Below are positions 7,143 through 14,429 of a DNA stretch of 14,429 bases, piece after piece (within the stretch, counting starts at the first letter, position 1; the number at the start of each line of letters is the position of its first letter). A program made the position numbers and the translations under genes. The DNA comes from an uncultured Alphaproteobacteria bacterium (lineage in GTDB: Bacteria > Pseudomonadota > Alphaproteobacteria > Rhizobiales > Pleomorphomonadaceae). The notes under the pieces are model-generated. The model saw only the letters and a list, made by a program, of their open reading frames with translations, was not told where the DNA came from and ran no database searches. The DNA lies in NCBI GenBank assembly GCA_937900425.1, contig CALCDT010000354.1, positions 1 through 14,429 of the forward strand. The letters are read 5' to 3'.

Positions 7143-7238
7143 CCCCCCCCCCGGAACTCAGCCGCGGCGCCCGCCGCGACCATCCCCTTCTCCCCTTGCG
7201 GGAGAAGGTGCCCCGGAGGGGCGGATGAGGGGGGGGGG
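7143..7238. repeat. C10 and G10 tracts flanking a REP-like element between dmmD and dmmA
   Basis: A run of ten C (7143-7152) and a run of ten G (7229-7238) bracket about 76 bp. Inside lies a REP-like copy starting CCCCTTCTCCCC at 7184, followed by GGGAGAAGG and GCGGATGAGG. The C and G runs are complementary and could close a large stem on the dmmD-dmmA message. Such homopolymers are also prone to replication slippage and to sequencing error. Confidence 0.6.
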
Positions 7239-7256
7239 CCGCCGGACGGCGCCCTC

Positions 7257-8378
7257 TCAGCCCTTGGCGGTGCGCTTCAGCTTCTTCGGGTCGTCGAAAG
7301 GCAAGGAATGGGCCACGGCGCCGGCGCCGCCGATCTCGAGGCGGGTGCCGTCGACCGCCTGGGGCACGCCGAGCCGGGCGATCGCCATCGCCTTGTCGGT
7401 CAGCGGCGAATACATCGCGCAGGTGACGACGCCGACGGTCTCGCCGCCGGCGAGGATCGGCGTGCCCTCCTTCGGCGGCTCCTTGCCGTCCATCAGCACG
7501 CCGTAGATCCTGAAACGCTCCTTGCCCTTGAGGCGGTAATGCTCCTCGGCGCCGCGAAAGCCGGTCTTGCCGGGGCTGACGGTGAAGTCGAGGCCGAGTT
7601 CCCACAGCGTGTCGCCGGGACCTTCGGTCTCGAAGGGATACATCTGCGAATTGTCGTAGGGGTAGAACAGCAGGTAGCTCTCGACCCGCAACATGTCGAG
7701 CGTGGTGAAGCGGCAGGGGATTATGCCCATCGGCGCCCCCTCCTCGACGATCCGGTCCCAGATCGCGCCGGCGTCCTGGCCGCGGCAGAAGATCTCGTAG
7801 CCGCGCTCGCCGGTGTAGCCGGTGCGCGAGATCATCACCGGGAAGCCGAACAGCCGGGTCTGCATGTGATGGAAATAGGGCAGGTCGCGGATGCCCGGCA
7901 CGTGCGGGGCGAGGAAATCGACCGCCAGCGGCCCCTGCAGCGACAGATCGTGCAGGTTGTCGTCGAAACGGATCGAGACGTCGCGGCCGAGCGCGGCGCG
8001 GGTCAGCTCCTCGTGGCCGGTGCCCGAGCCGTGGACGACCATCCAGGCGTTGGGGCCGGTGCGGTAGAGGATGCAGTCCTCGGTGAACTTGCCGGCGTCG
8101 TTGAGCATGCAGGCATAGGCCGACTTGCCCGGATAGATCTTCTCCACGTCCCGGGTCGTGGCGACGTCGAGCACCTGCGAGGCGTGGGCGCCGGTGACGT
8201 GGACCTTCTTGAGGCCCGAGACGTCCATGATGCCGGCCTTGGTGCGGATCGCCAGATACTCCTCGTTGGCGTCCTTGTCGTAGGACCAGGCGGTCCCCAT
8301 CCCGTTCCAGTCCTCGAGCCTGGACCCGAGCGCGCGGTGGCGGTCGGCCAGCGTCGAAAAGCGCCAGATCGACGTCAT
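7257..8378 (-). CDS. dmmD: GcvT-like aminomethyltransferase DmmD of the dimethylamine monooxygenase operon
   Basis: A 373-residue cytoplasmic protein of the glycine-cleavage T-protein / dimethylglycine oxidase C1-transfer fold, likely binding tetrahydrofolate and capturing the C1 unit from amine demethylation. Signatures include GIMDVSGLKKVHVTG (49-63), LNDAGKFTEDCILYR (92-106), SRTGYTGERGYEIF (184-197), DMLRVES (228-234), SPGKTGFRG (268-276) and the C-terminal barrel with GVVTCAMYSP (316-325). The ATG at 8378 has GGAGAGG about 4-5 bases upstream and matches the usual family start. In-frame ATGs at 8459 and 8429 would add a leader of unrelated sequence and are less likely. It is the first gene of the dmmDABC set. 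An intrinsic terminator upstream at 8543-8577 separates it from trpA, so it needs its own promoter in 8379-8542. Confidence 0.9.
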   Translation of the reverse strand: MTSIWRFSTLADRHRALGSRLEDWNGMGTAWSYDKDANEEYLAIRTKAGIMDVSGLKKVHVTGAHASQVLDVATTRDVEKIYPGKSAYACMLNDAGKFTEDCILYRTGPNAWMVVHGSGTGHEELTRAALGRDVSIRFDDNLHDLSLQGPLAVDFLAPHVPGIRDLPYFHHMQTRLFGFPVMISRTGYTGERGYEIFCRGQDAGAIWDRIVEEGAPMGIIPCRFTTLDMLRVESYLLFYPYDNSQMYPFETEGPGDTLWELGLDFTVSPGKTGFRGAEEHYRLKGKERFRIYGVLMDGKEPPKEGTPILAGGETVGVVTCAMYSPLTDKAMAIARLGVPQAVDGTRLEIGGAGAVAHSLPFDDPKKLKRTAKG

Positions 8379-8542
8379 GAACCCTCTCCAATCGTTCCCC
8401 GGCGGACTTTTTGCCCGCTCCTTCGGCATGGCGCCACTTTGATCAAACTCTCTTCGCATTGCAATACTCCCATTAAATTTTTTTTCCTTGTACGGGAGAA
8501 TCCGCAGGGTGCGGAGCAATCCGCGCTGCCCGCACCGCAACG
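8379..8542 (-). promoter_or_regulatory. dmmD upstream control region
   Basis: The region lies between the trpA terminator and dmmD and must hold the dmm promoter. On the gene strand it contains a run of eight A followed by TTTAATGGGAG, a perfect ATTGCAAT palindrome (8458-8465) and a perfect TTTGATCAAA palindrome (8438-8447). No -35/-10 pair is convincing; the best -10 is TTTAAT just after the A-run, but its -35 is poor. No sigma-54 (GG-N10-GC) site was found. The AT-rich stretch stands out sharply from the GC-rich surroundings. Confidence 0.45.
8488..8524. promoter_or_regulatory. Candidate tandem operator upstream of dmmD (shared motif)
   Basis: The plus strand reads TTGTACGGGAGAATCCGC (8488-8505), followed by a related dyad GCGGA-GCAA-TCCGC (8511-8524), so two CGG..AATCCGC sites lie about 19 bp apart. 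The first shares TGTACGG and AATCCGC with the amt site (2113-2132) and more weakly the tdm site (372-388). All three genes lie on the same strand and the motif has the same orientation to each. The regulator is unknown. Confidence 0.45.
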
Positions 8543-8577
8543 AAAAAACGGCCGCGACGCGGGGCGTCACGGCCGTT
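8543..8577 (-). terminator. Strong intrinsic terminator of trpA
   Basis: On the minus strand the arms AACGGCCGTGACGC (8577-8564) and GCGTCGCGGCCGTT (8560-8547) pair over 14 positions with one G-U pair around a CCC loop, and the stem runs into six T (8548-8543). It lies about 70 bases after the trpA stop, ends the trpA transcript and prevents read-through into dmmD. Confidence 0.88.
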
Positions 8578-8645
8578 CGATGGGATGTCGAGGGAGAGGG
8601 GGTCTTGTCCAGGCTCGCGGAACCGGTCCGCGCCCCGGCGCCTGC

Positions 8646-9473
8646 TCAGCGGGCGGCGCGTACGCCCCGGGCGAGTTCGCCGACCAGCGCCGTCACGGCG
8701 CCGACGGTCGCTCCGGTCGCCCGGCCGTCGCCGTCGAGGGAATCGCGCACCGCGTTGACGAGGGCGGAGCCGACGACGACGCCGTCGGCGTCGCGGCCGA
8801 GTTCGGCGGCCTGGGCGCCGGTCTTGACGCCGAAGCCGACCATCACCGGCAGGTCGGTGTGGCGCTTGATGCGCTCGACCGCGACCGCGACCCGCGAGGC
8901 GTCGGGCGCCGCGGTGCCGGTGATGCCGGTGATCGAGACGTAGTAGACGAAGCCGGAGGTGTTGGCGAGCACGGCCGGCAGGCGCTCCTCGTCGGTGGTC
9001 GGCGTCGCGAGGCGGATGAAGCTGACGCCGGCCTTCAGCGCCGGAATGCAGAGTTCGTCGTCCTCTTCGGGCGGCAGGTCGACGACGATGAGGCCGTCGA
9101 CGCCGGCGGCCTTGGCGTCGGCGAGGAAGCGGTCGACGCCGTAGATGTAGATCGGATTGTAGTAGCCCATCAGCACGATCGGCGTTTCGTCGTCGCCAGC
9201 CCGGAAGGCGCGGACCATTTCCAGCGTCTTGACCATGGTCTGGCCGCCGTGCAGCGCGCGCAGGGTCGCCGCCTGGATCGGCGGGCCTTCGGCCATCGGG
9301 TCGGAGAAAGGCATGCCGAACTCGACGATGTCGGCTCCGGCGCCCGGCAGCGCCTTCAGGATGGCGAGCGAGGTGTCGTAGTCGGGATCGCCCGCCGTCA
9401 CGAAGGTCACGAGGGCGGGGCGGCCCTCGCCGCGGACGCGGGCCACGGCCGCGTCGATCCGGGTCTTGGTCAT
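8646..9473 (-). CDS. trpA: Tryptophan synthase alpha chain
   Basis: This 275-residue cytoplasmic TIM-barrel subunit cleaves indole-3-glycerol phosphate to indole and glyceraldehyde 3-phosphate, passing indole to TrpB. Family motifs are FVTAGDPDYDTSL (24-36), IVEFGMPFSDPMAEGPPIQ (49-67), LMGYYNPIYIYG (about 96-107), the loop IVVDLPPEE, YYVSITGITG and the phosphate-binding VGFGVKTG. Glu51 matches the catalytic Glu49 of the enteric enzyme. The residue matching catalytic Asp60 is Glu62 (codon GAA at 9290-9288), an unusual change. The ATG at 9473 has GAAAGAG about 7 bases upstream. The gene is on the opposite strand from trpF-trpB, unlike the common trpFBA order, and ends at the terminator at 8543-8577. 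Confidence 0.95.
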   Translation of the reverse strand: MTKTRIDAAVARVRGEGRPALVTFVTAGDPDYDTSLAILKALPGAGADIVEFGMPFSDPMAEGPPIQAATLRALHGGQTMVKTLEMVRAFRAGDDETPIVLMGYYNPIYIYGVDRFLADAKAAGVDGLIVVDLPPEEDDELCIPALKAGVSFIRLATPTTDEERLPAVLANTSGFVYYVSITGITGTAAPDASRVAVAVERIKRHTDLPVMVGFGVKTGAQAAELGRDADGVVVGSALVNAVRDSLDGDGRATGATVGAVTALVGELARGVRAAR

Positions 9474-9578
9474 CGTCGCTCTTTCGCAGGCGGCCGGATC
9501 GAGGCCGGGGTCGCCGGTTGGTATTCGAGATGGCACGGATTTAGGCCATATCGAGGGGAATTGGAACCGGGGTGTGGG

Positions 9579-9739
9579 GCAGTCGGGCTTCGGCAGTCGG
9601 GGTTCGGCAGTCGGCGGCCGTGGGCCACCACCGAGACTCCATCGCCTGCCACAAACAATCCCTTCGCGTTCACCTTCGGCCTCCGATTGCCGACCGCCGA
9701 AGCCCGACCGCCGACTGCCGACTGCCGACTGCTGACTGC
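9579..9739. repeat. Inverted blocks of GCAGTCGG / CCGACTGC short tandem repeats
   Basis: The left block has three GCAGTCGG copies at 9579, 9593 and 9607, an exact 14-bp period (units GCAGTCGGGCTTCG, GCAGTCGGGGTTCG, GCAGTCGGCGGCCG). The right block reads CCGAAGCCCGACCG and then CCGACTG repeated at a 7-bp period from 9711, with a last variant copy CTGACTG (9732-9738). The right block is the reverse complement of the left one's core, so the blocks can pair across an 80-100 base middle. Confidence 0.8.
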
Positions 9740-9769
9740 GGACGCCAGACCATAAGGGAAACTTCGTAT

Positions 9770-9797
9770 TTGACCTTGCGGCATATGTGTTTATTTC
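9770..9797 (+). promoter_or_regulatory. Possible promoter of the HPP-trpFB unit
   Basis: TTGACC (9770-9775) is followed after 16 bp by TATTTC (9792-9797) in an AT-rich patch about 90 bases before the HPP start. The -35 is good and the -10 is weak. Confidence 0.3.
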
Positions 9798-9883
9798 TAA
9801 GGCAATTGCCCTTGCCTTGAGCACCATCGTCCCGCTTAATCGTCGTGCAATTGACGAATTTCCGGTCGATCATCGGGATTGCC

Positions 9884-10396
9884 ATGCGTCATCACCTCAA
9901 GAGCTTCTTCGTCCGGCACGAGCCGATCGCCGGCCAGCCGTTCTCGCACCTGAAGTCGGGTCTCGGCGGGCTCGTCGGCATCGCCGCCTCCGGCCTGCTC
10001 GCCACCTCCACCGGTCAGCCCTTCCTGATCGCCCCCTTCGGCGCCTCGGCGGTGCTGCTGTTCGGGCAGCCGGCGAGCCCGCTGGCCCAGCCGGCCAACG
10101 CGCTCGGCGGCTACGCGGTGGCGACAGTGGTGACGCTGGCGATCCTGCTGCTGATGCCGGCCGGCTGGCCGGCGGCGGCCACCGGCGTCGGCATCGCCAT
10201 CGCACTGATGGCGATGCTGCGGGTCACCCATCCGCCGGCGGGGGCGATCCCGATCCTCGCCGCGACCTCCGACATCCACGGCCTCACCCTGGTGCTGGTG
10301 GTGGCCGGCGGCAGCGCGCTGCTCGTCGCCCTCGCCGCCCTGCACCACTGGCTGCCGCCGCGCACGGTCTATCCCAAGCGGCCCGACGCCGGCTGA
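9884..10396 (+). CDS. HPP family integral membrane protein
   Basis: A 170-residue protein with four or so hydrophobic spans: GLGGLVGIAASGLLA, FLIAPFGASAVLLFG, GGYAVATVVTLAILLLM and, near the end, LTLVLVVAGGSALLVALAAL. It carries the signature HPPAGA of the HPP family (PF04982). Members in cyanobacteria and chloroplasts have been linked to nitrite transport; most bacterial members are uncharacterised, so substrate is not assigned. The start at ATG 9884 (MRHHLKSFF) gives the usual family length. An in-frame GTG at 9845 would add 13 residues, and neither start has a strong ribosome site. The gene lies 125 bases before trpF on the same strand and may share its transcript. No link to tryptophan synthesis is evident. 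Confidence 0.85.
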   Translation: MRHHLKSFFVRHEPIAGQPFSHLKSGLGGLVGIAASGLLATSTGQPFLIAPFGASAVLLFGQPASPLAQPANALGGYAVATVVTLAILLLMPAGWPAAATGVGIAIALMAMLRVTHPPAGAIPILAATSDIHGLTLVLVVAGGSALLVALAALHHWLPPRTVYPKRPDAG

Positions 10397-10521
10397 GGGT
10401 CGCAGCGCCCCGCCCTGCCGGTGCCGCCCTTCGCGGGGAGCCCGGTGGACGGGCGAGGGCCTTCCGTGCGAGAAGTGCCGCCGGAACCGGCGCCGGCGGG
10501 CGGCGCCCGCAAGGGACGGCC

Positions 10522-12450
<1,929 letters not shown>

Positions 12451-12514
12451 TCCCGGTCTCCTGACGGCCCGGCCCACCGGGACGTCACGTGCTGGACAGG
12501 AGAAAGGCGCCGTA

Positions 12515-12721
12515 GTGCCCAACATCACCGTGCAGATGTTCCCCGGCCGCCCGCCGGAAAAGCGGCGCGAACTCGTCGAGGAACTGACGAAGACCACCTG
12601 CGCCGTGCTCGGCTGCTCGCCGGGCGCGGTCCAGGTCATCCTCGTGGATGTCGATCCGTCGAACTGGGCGGTGGGCGGCGAACTGTTCGCCGACCGGATG
12701 GGAAAGCCGGCGGAGAGCTGA
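12515..12721 (+). CDS. 4-oxalocrotonate tautomerase family protein
   Basis: A 68-residue protein of the 4-OT fold. The initiator is followed by Pro, which after Met removal becomes the catalytic Pro1 (PNITVQMF). Arg11 is kept in PGRPPEKR, and the conserved NWAVGG ends the core (49-54). Aligned by eye with the Pseudomonas enzyme, the position of catalytic Arg39 holds Gln (AVQVILVDV) and Phe50 is Trp, so it is probably not a canonical 4-OT acting on 2-hydroxymuconate. The start is GTG at 12515 with AGGAGAAAGG 7-12 bases upstream. It begins 64 bases after the trpB stop on the same strand and may be co-transcribed. Substrate unknown. Confidence 0.85.
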   Translation: MPNITVQMFPGRPPEKRRELVEELTKTTCAVLGCSPGAVQVILVDVDPSNWAVGGELFADRMGKPAES

Positions 12722-12803
12722 GCGGTCGGGGCGTCGATCGCGGGGCGGATGCGCGCCCGTATGGGCGGAGATCGGCAGTGGTTTCGTTCGCGGCGAGGCC
12801 GCA

Positions 12804-12852
12804 CCCCCTCATCCGGCCCTTCGGGCCACCTTCTCCCCGTGGGGGAGAAGGG
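12804..12852 (+). repeat. REP-like element, copy 1 of an inverted pair
   Basis: 49 bp starting CCCCCTCATCCGGCCC, then the hairpin GGCCCTTCGGGCC and the hairpin CCTTCTCCCC/GGGGGAGAAGG. Nearly identical in reverse complement to the copy at 12989-13037. Confidence 0.8.
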
Positions 12853-12904
12853 TAACGCGCGGTGAGGTCGTCGCGGGAAGACCGCGGTGTGCCGGCTCGG
12901 GGCC

Positions 12905-12979
12905 GCAGGTGTCACCAGCGCGGGCACGGGTAAACGACGGCGTGCCCTGACCGCGCCGTCACCCTTCACCGACACCTGC
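12905..12979. repeat. Nested inverted repeat between the REP-like copies
   Basis: Three nested arm pairs: GCAGGTGTC (12905-12913) with GACACCTGC (12971-12979), GCGCG (12918-12922) with CGCGC (12952-12956), and GGGCACG (12922-12928) with CGTGCCC (12941-12947). Transcribed from either side it could form a long, bulged stem-loop. Confidence 0.5.
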
Positions 12980-12988
12980 CCAGGATCA

Positions 12989-13037
12989 CCCTTCTCCCCG
13001 CCGGGGAGAAGGTGGCCCGAAGGGCCGGATGAGGGGG
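12989..13037 (-). repeat. REP-like element, copy 2 of an inverted pair
   Basis: 49 bp starting CCCTTCTCCCCGCCGGGG and ending GGCCGGATGAGGGGG, the reverse complement of copy 1 apart from a few bases in the hairpin loop. The same orientation and type occurs at 7184-7238. Confidence 0.8.
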
Positions 13038-13110
13038 ACGGCCCCTCACCGAACGTCGACGTCGGCGATGGTCACGCTCGCGCCGGGCCTCACCCCGGCG
13101 AAAGCGATCC

Positions 13111-14094
13111 TCAGAGCGCCTTCATCTTGTAGCGGTCGTACTGGCCGTGGACCGAATAGCGATAGAGATAGGTCGGCAGGATGGCGTCGAGGGTGCGCGG
13201 GGCGATGCCGAGGCCTTCCAGCGTCCGTCCGTCGGCGACGGCGGCGTCGGAGACGACGTTGTCGGACTTCAGCAGCTCGATCTGGTCGCGGGTGATCGGC
13301 GCGCCGGGGGCCCAGTCGGTGAATTTCGCCATCAGTTCCATGGCGCCGAAGGGGATCGGCAGCAGCAGCCGGCGGCGGCCGGTCAACTCGCAGACCGTTT
13401 CGAGGCAGTCGCGGAAGGACAGCGTCTCCGGGCCGCCCAGTTCGTAGGTCGCACCGGGCGTGCCGGCGCCCTCGACGAGGCGGGCGATCGCCTCGCCGAC
13501 GTCGGCGGCGTAGACCGGCTGGAACAGGGTCGCACCGCCGCCGATCAGCGGCAGCACCGGCGAGATCCGCGCCATCGAGGCGAACTTGTTGAAGAAATCG
13601 TCCTCCGGGCCGAAGACGATCGAGGGACGCACGATCACCGCGTCCGGGATCGTCTCGAGCGCGGCGATCTCGCCGGCGGCCTTGGTGCGGGCGTAGGCCG
13701 AGGCCGAGCCGCTGTCGGCGCCGATCGCCGACATCTGCACGAGGCGGCCGACGCCGGCAGCACGGGCGGCTTCCGCCACCGCGCGGGCGCCGAAAGCCTG
13801 CACCGCGTCGAAGGTCTGACGGCCGGAGGGGACGAGGATGCCGACGAGGTTGACCACCGCGTCGGCGCCGGCGACCGCTGCGTCGACCGAGGCCCGATAG
13901 CGCAGGTTGGCCTGGATCGGGCGGATCTGGCCGACGGTGCCGAGCGGCTGCAGGTGGACGGCGAGGTCCGGCCGGCGCACCGCGACCCGCACGCGCCAGC
14001 CGCGCTGGGCGAGGGCCCGCACGACGTAGCGTCCGACGAAGCCGGAGCCGCCGAAAACGGTGACGAGAGGGGCGGTGCCGCGCGTCTCTACCAT
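13111..14094 (-). CDS. NDUFA9-like atypical SDR, NAD(P)-binding epimerase-family protein
   Basis: A 327-residue Rossmann-fold protein. The nucleotide-binding GGSGFVG is at 15-21, VNLVGILVP at about 81-89, YARTK at 134-138 supplies the SDR-like Tyr and Lys, and VRPSIVFGPEDDFFNKFA (155-172) is typical of the NDUFA9 group (complex I NDUFA9 subunit family). Alphaproteobacterial members are often annotated as complex I assembly-related or NADH-ubiquinone oxidoreductase accessory proteins, but many are uncharacterised oxidoreductases. The ATG at 14094 is preceded by GAGGTGAGG and fits the family start; an upstream in-frame start at 14178 would add 28 unrelated residues. It is convergent with the tautomerase gene and divergent from cobK. 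Confidence 0.88.
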   Translation of the reverse strand: MVETRGTAPLVTVFGGSGFVGRYVVRALAQRGWRVRVAVRRPDLAVHLQPLGTVGQIRPIQANLRYRASVDAAVAGADAVVNLVGILVPSGRQTFDAVQAFGARAVAEAARAAGVGRLVQMSAIGADSGSASAYARTKAAGEIAALETIPDAVIVRPSIVFGPEDDFFNKFASMARISPVLPLIGGGATLFQPVYAADVGEAIARLVEGAGTPGATYELGGPETLSFRDCLETVCELTGRRRLLLPIPFGAMELMAKFTDWAPGAPITRDQIELLKSDNVVSDAAVADGRTLEGLGIAPRTLDAILPTYLYRYSVHGQYDRYKMKAL

Positions 14095-14135
14095 GGACCT
14101 CACCTCGTATCTGTTCCAGGAAACCGGGTGATCCG

Positions 14136-14164
14136 GTATTAGCCAAGCCGGTCCGGGCTGTACA
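14136..14164 (-). promoter_or_regulatory. Possible promoter of the NDUFA9-like gene
   Basis: On the minus strand TGTACA (14159-14164) and TAATAC (14136-14141) are separated by 17 bp, about 42 bases before the ATG at 14094. The match to consensus is moderate. Confidence 0.3.
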
Positions 14165-14337
14165 GCGGGGATTTCCACGCAGGGCGGCGAAGCCGCTTCG
14201 CCCGGGGAGCGACGAGCCGGCGACGGCGGCGCAGGCGGATCCGGGCGGTCGGAACAGGACGCGGCCGATCGGGACGACCGAAGGGGACGGGTCCGCTCGC
14301 GGGGTCGCCCCGAGCGGACGAAAGGGCGGGACGGGCG

Positions 14338-14429
14338 ATGCGCATCCTCATTCTCGGCGGCACCAGCGAGGCGTCCGCGCTCTGCCGCCGGCTGGCCGCC
14401 GTGCCAGGGCTCGACGCCCGCGTCAGCCT
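14338..14429 (+). CDS. cobK: Precorrin-6A reductase (CobK/CbiJ), N-terminal part (runs off the right edge)
   Basis: Only 30 codons are visible: MRILILGGTSEASALCRRLA and then AVPGLDARVS. The start MRILILGGT-EA-AL with a following PG-(I/L/V)-x-A-x-(V)-S strand is characteristic of precorrin-6A reductase, which reduces precorrin-6A with NADPH in aerobic cobalamin synthesis. The ATG at 14338 has a GGGACGGG stretch just upstream, a mediocre ribosome site. With so little sequence another Rossmann-type reductase is possible. Confidence 0.75.
   Translation, partial: MRILILGGTSEASALCRRLAAVPGLDARVS

Larger units (their letters stand above)
9474..9883. other. Divergent intergenic region between trpA and the HPP gene
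   Basis: About 410 bp without a supported gene. It must hold promoters for trpA (leftward) and the HPP/trpFB unit (rightward). Positions 9579-9739 are filled by short direct repeats in two inverted blocks (see the repeat entry). The stretch at 9750-9880 is noticeably AT-richer, as expected for promoter DNA. Short open frames here are translations of the repeats on both strands. Confidence 0.6.
12722..13110. other. Repeat-bearing spacer between convergent genes
   Basis: These 389 bp lie between the tautomerase gene (plus) and the NDUFA9-like gene (minus), with no supported gene. They hold two inverted REP-like copies (12804-12852, 12989-13037) and a nested dyad between them. No classic hairpin followed by a T-run was found for either gene, so the elements may act as bidirectional transcript ends. 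Confidence 0.6.

Noticed and set aside
5509..8391. A 960-codon minus-strand frame that looks like a large fusion ending in a ferredoxin reductase
   Set aside because: Only the last 321 codons are real (dmmB). Upstream it runs out of frame through dmmA and dmmD, and a GTG with a strong ribosome site defines the dmmB start.
8376..8459. Longer DmmD starting at ATG 8459 (27 extra residues)
   Set aside because: The extra residues do not resemble GcvT-family N-termini, and GGAGAGG directly precedes the ATG at 8378.
8379..8542. Sigma-54 promoter or FNR-type box upstream of dmmD
   Set aside because: No GG-N10-GC pair was found, and TTTGATCAAA lacks the 4-base spacer of an FNR site (TTGAT-N4-ATCAA).
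9538..9566. A trpA promoter with TTCCAA and TAATC-like boxes at 17-bp spacing
   Set aside because: Each box matches only 3 of 6 consensus bases, no better than chance in this region.
6561..9755. A 1064-codon open frame on the plus strand opposite dmmA, dmmD and trpA
   Set aside because: It is antisense to genes with clear family motifs, has Asp/Gly/Ala/Arg-rich composition typical of GC-rich shadow frames, and shows no domain of its own.
9470..9885. Short frames on both strands translating the GCAGTCGG/CCGACTGC repeats
   Set aside because: The peptides (repeats such as QSAVGSRQSAVG) are direct translations of DNA repeats with no support as genes.
12804..13037. CRISPR array or insertion-sequence ends
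   Set aside because: Only two copies in inverted orientation, no regular spacers, no transposase gene and no target duplication; a REP-like pair explains it better.

Overview
The window is GC-rich DNA whose gene content, codon use and intergenic REP-like elements (CTTCTCCCC/GGGGAGAAGG hairpins next to a GGCCCTTCGGGCC hairpin) point to an alphaproteobacterium, most likely of the Hyphomicrobiales (Rhizobiales). The order is an inference; no 16S or other marker gene is present.

Positions 1-8378, all on the minus strand, form a methylated-amine catabolic locus. In transcription order it reads dmmD, dmmA, dmmB, dmmC (the dimethylamine monooxygenase set), tmm (trimethylamine monooxygenase), an 836-bp gap, amt (ammonium/methylammonium transporter family), a 54-residue single-span membrane protein, a terminator, and the first 90 codons of tdm (TMAO demethylase), which runs off the left edge. 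Together these would convert trimethylamine to TMAO (Tmm), TMAO to dimethylamine plus formaldehyde (Tdm), and dimethylamine to monomethylamine (DmmABC). DmmD probably passes the released C1 unit to tetrahydrofolate, and Amt imports or recaptures ammonium or methylammonium. Genes for monomethylamine oxidation are not in the window. The upstream regions of dmmD, amt and tdm share a motif close to TGTACGG-AAAATCCGC. At amt and tdm it lies 13-14 bp upstream of a recognisable -35 box, so a common regulator is possible.

Positions 8543-12450 hold a rearranged tryptophan end-operon. trpA lies on the minus strand and ends in a strong intrinsic terminator that insulates it from dmmD. About 400 bp of repeat-rich DNA separates it from a plus-strand HPP-family membrane protein and then trpF and trpB. 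trpF has no stop codon before trpB, so the sequence encodes one 642-residue TrpF-TrpB polypeptide. An internal start with its own Shine-Dalgarno could also yield free TrpB.

Positions 12451-14429 hold a small 4-oxalocrotonate tautomerase-like protein, a 389-bp spacer with two inverted copies of a 49-bp REP-like element around a nested dyad, a minus-strand NDUFA9-like atypical SDR, and the first 30 codons of a plus-strand cobK-like precorrin-6A reductase. No tRNA, rRNA, CRISPR array, insertion sequence or phage gene was seen.
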